A stretch of 64,000 nt of DNA from the NCBI GenBank assembly GCA_029237695.1, contig CM055279.1:24183919-24247918 (forward strand), given 5' to 3'. Within the stretch, counting starts at the first letter, position 1. Each line of letters starts with the position of its first letter. The position numbers and the translations under genes were made by a program. The stretch is from Conchocele bisecta (lineage: Eukaryota > Mollusca > Bivalvia > Lucinida > Thyasiridae). Below, piece by piece: positions 58,801 through 64,000 of the stretch. The notes under the pieces were generated by a model that saw nothing but the letters and a program-made list of their open reading frames with translations, had not been told where the DNA came from and searched no databases.

Positions 58801-61800
58801 GTCCGTTAAGATTTTAAGGAAACACGGTTATCGCCCCTGATATCAGTGTGGACATTTTACATCCGATATAAAATGTATAATAATGCCAAGCCATGCGTGG
58901 GCTAATGGTGAATGAATGTTTATTTTGCTAGAAAATGTCTCAGATGATGTCTCCGATATAAAGAACATTTTGAGCCTACTGAGTGGGCATGTACCTTTAA
59001 CATGGGGAAAACAAATTTTCACAATAATATCAATATTGGACCAATTTCACGAAATAAAAAGAAGGTTCATTCTTAAATTTTTATAAAATTTAATTATAAC
59101 AAAAAAAAACATAGTTTCTGCATTGTTTATATAGAAGTAGAATTTGGGCAGGTTTCGCGAAACAGACAGTAAGGACTATTTTGTGTTAGTACATGTAAAT
59201 AAAGGATAAATCGTACATATACCTCCGCAAAGCTTTCCAAAGCAGGGCTTCTTTCCTGTGGATAGTAAAATAAAGAATGGTTATTGCTATTGCATTAACA
59301 TATACGTTTACAATGTAATAACACGGTGTAATAAACAAATCATAATACACTAGTGTAATAAATATGCAAATGAAGCCTTTACAGAAAACACAGAATGTGG
59401 TAATTACAGCTTCAACGCATTGTGTTGTGCTTATGCCATAACTATAATCTAACAGTTGTGCTGATCTAATATGATATTTATTAAGGACCCGTTCTATAAC
59501 TGATCATCATTTGATTCAAAGATAATTGCTTCGTAAATGTGATAGAATATATGTATAACATATATGTGAATACTGCCTCGTTACTGTATCCTATACGGCA
59601 CCTGGGGTGGCCAAGTCGGCCCTCTTTGTGTGTTCCAGTCATCAGCCACGTTCACTTGTTCTGCTGCTTGACAAATAACTCAAAATGTGAAATAGCCAGG
59701 AGAACGGACTCCTATCAATTATATTACACCAAACTGCAAAATATGTCAGTTTTCTGGACAGGTTTGTGCATGTGTTTTTAACAACATGAACCACCATTAA
59801 TGGCATTATACATAGCTTGATACACAGAAAATCGCTCAGTGTATCACTTTTACCTGGCAGACCACACAACATATATACATGTACCCACGACTATACTCTG
59901 TTCTTATAGGAATGAATGGCATTTTTGTGGAATTTATCGGGGTATAAACTTGGAAAAGTCGCGGGAATACTGGACGAGGCCTTCCGGCCTTAGTTTATAT
60001 CCCCGATAAATTCAACAAAAAGGCCTTTCATTCCTTATAATTCCAGCATTTGCAATACATTCATCAAGAAAATGTGTTTATTTTCCGTTTTCTTAAGAAT
60101 TATTTTAACTGCGCCTCACGGTTACGGAAAGTAGTTCGGCGTGGGAGTTTACTGGGATATAAATTTTGGACAGAGACTTGCTACGGGCCAATCAAATGTC
60201 AGGGAATTGTGTAAATATGTTTGTGCTGGAATTATCTGAGTGTATTGTCCCTGGTTTCTACTCACCTGCTATGCGAGTAAATATGGCTTTACCTATGGGT
60301 AGCGTGTACAGTAACATAGGTTGTGCATCAGATTGGAAGGTTTACACGTTGGAATTTATTTTGAGATTGATTGGGAAATGCTCAATTGTCTCGACTTTTG
60401 TATTTGTATAGTGTTTGCTGGCAAAGCATTACTTTTATAGATTGCCGTTCTCATATCTGTCTATCATGTATTTCACCAAAGTGTATTTGGTTTACTGTCA
60501 TATTATTTGCTGTATGTGTCAAAGGCACGAAGTGCTGAAACTGTACGATGGCTTGTACATACAAAGATGGCGGAGATGGAAACTCAATGTTCCATATAGT
60601 ATACAGTAGCAAGACAATATTCACAAATGTTATATTCATATATCAGATCACTCTTATGAAGCAATTATCATTGAAGTCAAGTGTATCTATCAATTACCTA
60701 ATACCTTACTTTTTGCAGGGGCGGATCTAGCATTTGGGGAACGGGGGGGGGGGGTTGTCTAGATCCCTCTAGATCCGCCCCTGTTTTGTAAATGCAAATT
60801 AACACCATCAAATCTTTGCGAATATTGCCATATGACTATAGACTCTAACAAGCACATGTTTTGGGAATGCACCGTCATACAACCATTTTGGACTGACATA
60901 AACCAGTTAGTACAAACCATTAGGCTAGATTACAATCTCAATTTAACTTGTGAATACATTGTATATATATGTTTGTATCGCGAAAGTTCCTTGTACAAAT
61001 AAAACAATAATTATTAGTTTTATAAATTAAATCCTTTTAGCAAAATGTTTTATTTTCAGATGCAACTGTAGTGAACCACAACCAACATTGGAACATGTTA
61101 AACATACTGTAGAAACTGTTGCCACTATGAGCATGCATGATGAGTGACAAACTGGGGAAAAATCACATAAAATGGAATGATTTTATACATTAAGCAAACA
61201 TTATTTAACAATGTAAGTGACTTTTCATTCCATGGGCGGATTCATGGGGGGGGGGCGGACCCGGCGCGCGCCCCCCTAAAATTGGCCGAGTAAAGATTTT
61301 TTACAAGTTACAAGGCACGTTTCATGCCAAGTGCCATGTATTCCATGCATTTTTCGGTCGTTGTCTTATTGTATCAAAATTTAAACGTTTTCAATCAAAA
61401 ATCAAGTCTAAACATACTGTGACAGTGTCAATACTTTTGCTCCAAAATGCGCCAGAACGCAGGAAATGCGATGTAAATTTCAAAACATATCAGGGGGGAA
61501 TGCCCCCGGACACCTTTAGCGCTATCCCGATCTCCGCTCCGTCGACTATTTTGCAATACTAGTCAAGTATTGCAAAATAGTTACGCCCCCCCCCCCCCTA
61601 ACCCGAAATCTTGGATCCGCGCCTGCACCCTACCCACCTTCCGATATAAATATACATCCTACCAAATCCAATAATCCAATTACCTAAGTATATAGACCGA
61701 CGTAACAAAACAAAAAACTCAGTGTTACAAGCATATCTGCACAATTAAAGGAATGCGACCAGGCTCTGAGAAATACTTGTGTTTTCTCTTTGTCAGAGCA

Positions 61801-63852
61801 CGATCTTTTTCCTATTACACGTACATGGATAAACTATATTAGTTTTTGATTCTGTCAACTATGTGTAAGATTGTATGTTGTGAATTATATACATGTAACA
61901 AAGAGTATTAAAGATTAAGAAAAACATGTTTTAAAAGCAATACAAATCGTTATCAGTCTACAGGAGTGTGCTCTTTGATCAGGAACTACACTGGTCGCAA
62001 ATCGCATAAGTGCCACTTCTCCAGTCACAGCCACAATTAAACATAAACGGTTATACAGTGAAAACTCTCTAAACCGGACACCCTGGGAGGTCCCCAGGGT
62101 GTCCGGTTTAGAGATGTTCCACTGTTAATCAGGCATATGACTGTTTTGATACGGATTTGCGTGCTTTCTAATCATGACCATACATTAACATCTGAGATAA
62201 CTGACCAAGAAAGCCATCAAACATAAGATCACATATGTTGCCTTGGTGTTCGGTTTAGAGAGGTTTCAATGCAGATGTATTTGAATTACGACGAACTGTG
62301 CACTTACCTCCGAATGCTCCACCGCTAAATGCCCCACCGCCAAATTGACCAAACAAACGACGACCTGCGCCGAATCCACCCCGGCCGAATCCACTGCCAC
62401 CGAATCCACCCGGACCGAATCCACCCGGACCGAATCCACCTCGACCGAATCCACCCCGGGCGAATCCACCTCGACCGAATCCACCCCGACCGAATCCACC
62501 CGGACCGAATCCACCTCGACCGAATCCACCCCGGGCTAATCCACCTCTACCGGATCCACCCCGACCGAATCCACCCCGGCCGAATCCACCTCTACCGAAT
62601 CCACCCGGACCGAATCCACCTCCACCGAATCCACCTGCGCCGACCCACCTACGCCGAATCCACCACGGCCAAATCCACCCCGTCCGAATCCGCCTCTAAC
62701 GAATCCACCCCTACCCATCCCGCCCCCATAACTGCAGCTGGTGCCGAAACACGTTAGTGTCTTCTCACCTTTAATATAAGGGACATAACTCTTACAACCC
62801 TGAATTACATTGTGTCGTCAGCTGTACACTTCCAAATTACATTTTCGTTGACGGCTGCATAACTTTTTATCTTACATTTCTGTTGGGTAATACATTTTCA
62901 GATCTGATAACATGGAAGTAGTCTCATAATTCAAGATGGCCGCTATAGAAATGTAGTCAACTTTTTGAAACGACGAAATTTGACGAAACTTTGGGATTCC
63001 CCCATTTAAGCATATCATAACATAAATTAAACACGTTCCATTGCAATTATAGGTTATTTGATTCGTATGTGGATATATGCACGAGTTCCGTATCGTACGA
63101 TATTGAGCGACTTTAGAAGTGCAATATCGTTGCGCGGCGGAACGGTTGGCATATATACACATACATGTACAACTCAAATAAACTTTGTATTCTACACGTA
63201 CGTCACTCGCAATTTATATGCGCCTGATAAATATACAAAATATAAATAAAATAAAGGAATAAGTGGTGGTTTAGAAGGAACTAGTTCAATCATGGGCGGA
63301 TTCAGGGGGGGGGGGTGGACCCGGCGCCCCCCCCCCACCTAAAATTCGCCGAGTAAAGATGTTTTGCAAGTTACAAGGCATGTTTCATGCAAAGTGCCAT
63401 GTATTCCATGCATTTTTCGGTCGTTTTCTTATTGTTTTAAAATTTAAACGTTTTCAATCAAAACTCATGTCTAAACATACTGTGACAGTGTCAATATTTT
63501 TGCGCCAAAATGTGCCAGAACGCAAGAAATGCGATGTAGATTCTGCTCGGACGACTATTTTGCAATACTTGACTATATAGTCAAGTATTGCAAAATAGTT
63601 ACGCCCCCCCCCCCCCTAACCCGAAATCCTGGATCCACGCCTGCCTGTTGGTACGTGAAACGTGACATTGACCAATATGAACTCACGAGACGTCGCTATG
63701 GAAACACTATTGCCGGCTTGCGTTCCATTGTTTTTCAATGGGAAACGAAAATACGAAAGTACGTATATGATAACATAAACTACAGAACAGAACTTACAGT
63801 CTATGACGACGGCCAAACATAACCACAAAACAGCACTGAGTATAGAGCACAT
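55490..63852 (-). CDS. Secreted glycine-rich protein, four exons seen, 3' end not found
   Basis: Exons (minus strand): 63852-63798 (signal peptide), 62768-62308, 59255-59223 and 55801-55490. Each has AG and GT borders and all junctions are phase 1. Exon 1 encodes MCSILSAVLWLCLAVVID, a secretion signal. Exons 2 and 3 each show a C-F-G-x-x-C pair (TCFGTSCSYGGG; KKPCFGKLCGG), followed by Gly-rich repeats: GGFGR units in exon 2, AVGPFAGG units in exon 4. A TATA box lies 45 bp upstream of the ATG. Exon 2 is 461 bp and carries a 1-nt deletion at about 62644; adding one base gives 462 bp and a single open Gly-rich frame. The repeat style suggests a structural matrix protein (shell, byssus or cuticle), but no specific family is recognised. 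Further exons below 55490 are likely. Confidence 0.8.
55895..56505. mobile_element. TIR element family H, copy 1
   Basis: Inverted ends 'tactgtctgttccacgaaac' and 'gttccgtgaaacagacagta', with subterminal 'ggctatataaacaatgc' and 'gcattgtttatatagccg'. A second hairpin lies at 56135-56160 ('cgtccgtagccagactacggacg'). About 610 bp, non-coding. Confidence 0.78.
56512..56755. mobile_element. TIR element family E, copy 3
   Basis: Ends 'gggggccgtttcactcaact' and 'gtttagtgaaacgggcccc'. Central 'aggctgcatatgcagcct' hairpin. Confidence 0.78.
57165..57740. repeat. Minisatellite, CCACATGTGCATATACATTAA (19/21 bp)
   Basis: About 28 units alternating between 21 bp ('ccacatgtgcatatacattaa') and 19 bp ('...catacattaa'), with occasional 'acatta' changes. 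'acatgt' and 'atgcat'-like palindromes are inherent to the unit. Confidence 0.92.
58105..58392. mobile_element. TIR element family C, copy 2
   Basis: Same structure as 47256-47542: 'gcaaagtatacttatctatc' at one end, 'gtatactttgcaatgttggt' at the other, central hairpin 'cacagccaaaatggctgtg'. Nested in family H copy 2. Confidence 0.82.
58498..59001. mobile_element. TIR element family D, copy 2
   Basis: Ends 'ttaaaggtacatgcccactc' and 'gagtgggcatgtacctttaa'; interior is the reverse of copy 1. Nested in family H copy 2. Confidence 0.82.
59223..59255 (-). CDS. Glycine-rich gene micro-exon
   Basis: 33 bp between acceptor 'tactatccacag' and donor 'cggag|gtatatgt', phase 1-1. Encodes KKPCFGKLCG, echoing CFG-x-x-C in exon 2. 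It is too short to stand out as an open frame; the call rests on splice sites, phase and motif. Confidence 0.68.
59904..60235. mobile_element. Fold-back element family B, copy 5, arm-shortened
   Basis: Reverse orientation. The second hairpin arm has lost 'gtccagtattcccgcgactt', so the hairpin is shortened. Confidence 0.8.
60236..60777. other. Dispersed repeat fragments, no gene
   Basis: 'aaagatggcggagatggaaa' with 'catatagtatacagtagcaa' (60560-60612) is related to 39500-39545. A hairpin 'ggggcggatctag/ctagatccgcccct' around poly-G lies at 60718-60783. Confidence 0.5.
60778..61005 (+). mobile_element. LINE remnant
   Basis: Encodes CKCKLTPSNLCEYCHMTIDS then NKHMFWECTVIQPFWTDINQ, the same cysteine/His C-terminal region as the LINE at 51640-53215 but a different copy. 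Confidence 0.72.
61225..61622. mobile_element. Family K repeat, copy 1
   Basis: Starts 'catgggcggattcatggggg' and ends 'cgaaatcttggatccgcgcc'. It has poly-G/C tracts at both ends, and the interior 'ttcatgccaagtgccatgta' and 'actattttgcaatac' hairpin match copy 2 at 63287. Confidence 0.75.
62056..62276. mobile_element. Small MITE with nested hairpin
   Basis: Ends 'acagtgaaaactctctaaac' and 'gtttagagaggtttcaatgc' are inverted. 'ctaaaccggacaccctggga' also pairs locally with 'cagggtgtccggtttagaga' (62070-62115). Confidence 0.7.
62308..62768 (-). pseudogene. Glycine-rich gene exon 2 with 1-nt deletion
   Basis: Acceptor 'tatattaaag', donor 'gggag|gtaagtgc' type ('attcggag|gtaagtg'). A 15-bp repeat encodes GGFGR/GGFGP. 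At about 62644 'gcgccgacccacct' stands where other units read 'gcgccgaatccacct', one base short. The raw frame then reads VDSVEVDS and hits TAG near 62538. Length without the lesion fits phase 1-1. Either an assembly/read error in a repeat or a real null allele. Confidence 0.75.
63287..63645. mobile_element. Family K repeat, copy 2
   Basis: Matches 61225-61622 ('ttaaacgttttcaatcaaaa', 'catactgtgacagtgtcaat', poly-C tract, 'acccgaaatcctggatccac'). Lies inside intron 1 of the glycine-rich gene. Confidence 0.78.
63798..63852 (-). CDS. Glycine-rich gene exon 1, signal peptide
   Basis: 55 bp from ATG to donor 'gact|gtaagttc'. Hydrophobic core LSAVLWLCLAVV. The phase-1 end joins to exon 2 to give a Cys codon (ID-C-EKTLTC). 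Confidence 0.75.
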
Positions 63853-63895
63853 TGCGAATTCTGCCCGTGGACTATTTCCTCAACGTTAGGCAGAC

Positions 63896-63903
63896 CTTAT
63901 ATA
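63896..63903 (-). promoter_or_regulatory. TATA box of the glycine-rich gene
   Basis: Minus-strand 'gctatataaggtc' holds TATATAAG. Transcription would start about 30 bp downstream (near 63870), leaving a leader of about 20 nt before the ATG at 63852. Position relative to a signal-peptide ATG makes it credible. Confidence 0.7.
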
Positions 63904-64000
63904 GCGGCCCGGAACAGCCGGTTAGCAAAGCGCGTTTTATTGCGACGGTTTCCGCTCGAAACTGTCATCGCGGGACGCTATATATTGTTTCTTTTGTCAG

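Larger units (their letters stand above)
57836..59172. mobile_element. TIR element family H, copy 2, with nested elements
   Basis: Ends 'actgactgtttcacgaaacc' and 'ggtttcgcgaaacagacagt'. Interior similar to copy 1 ('caaaatttaagatgagcctt'), with a family C element at 58105-58392 and a family D element at 58498-59001 inserted, which explains its 1.3 kb length. Confidence 0.75.

Noticed and set aside
62329..62757. 142-codon plus-strand frame with RIHPD repeats, and the VDSVEVDS minus frame
   Set aside because: Both are by-products of the 15-bp repeat. The GGFGR frame fits the exon borders and the neighbouring exons.

Overview
The window is nuclear DNA from an invertebrate animal, most likely a mollusc and perhaps a bivalve. 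Its genes are split into short exons with GT-AG splice sites, and the rest is AT-rich and crowded with fold-back elements, a DIRS retrotransposon, LINE fragments, tRNA-derived SINEs and minisatellites. The mollusc call rests on the repeat types and is inference. Nothing resembles a bacterial operon, so only open frames backed by homology, splice sites or repeat structure are annotated as genes.

Layout. 0.2-3.4 kb: two minisatellites and hairpins. 3.4-9.0 kb: four consecutive exons of an animal heme peroxidase on the + strand, with palindromic elements in the introns; both gene ends are missing. 9-15.9 kb: repeats. 15.95-21.6 kb: a decayed DIRS-type tyrosine-recombinase retrotransposon that keeps its inverted terminal repeats and its internal complementary region, with a SINE inserted near its right end. 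22.8-34.1 kb: two transposon-like elements, head to head, each bounded by long terminal inverted repeats and each carrying a long gene of one family. That family has FEN1/XPG-like (PIN-fold) acidic motifs and a cysteine-rich CXC-like tail. 34-43 kb: fold-back elements and a 5'-truncated LINE. 43.4-48.8 kb: a third element of the same kind, now a palindromic derivative with two inverted C-terminal fragments of the same gene family. 48.9-49.7 kb: a 16-bp minisatellite. 50-54.7 kb: a SINE, a hairpin element and a LINE remnant. 55.5-63.9 kb: a four-exon secreted glycine-rich protein gene on the minus strand, with a TATA box, a signal-peptide exon, all exon junctions in phase 1, and one 1-nt frameshift.

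The strongest candidate for an undescribed system is the PIN/CXC element group. Element 1 (23375-28093) sits in a tandem repeat whose neighbouring units predict the empty site, and it is flanked by a 3-bp TGA duplication. This suggests that the nuclease-like gene travels with terminal inverted repeats. I could not run a database search, so novelty is not shown; the protein family looks familiar to me as an uncharacterised multicopy family of invertebrate genomes.
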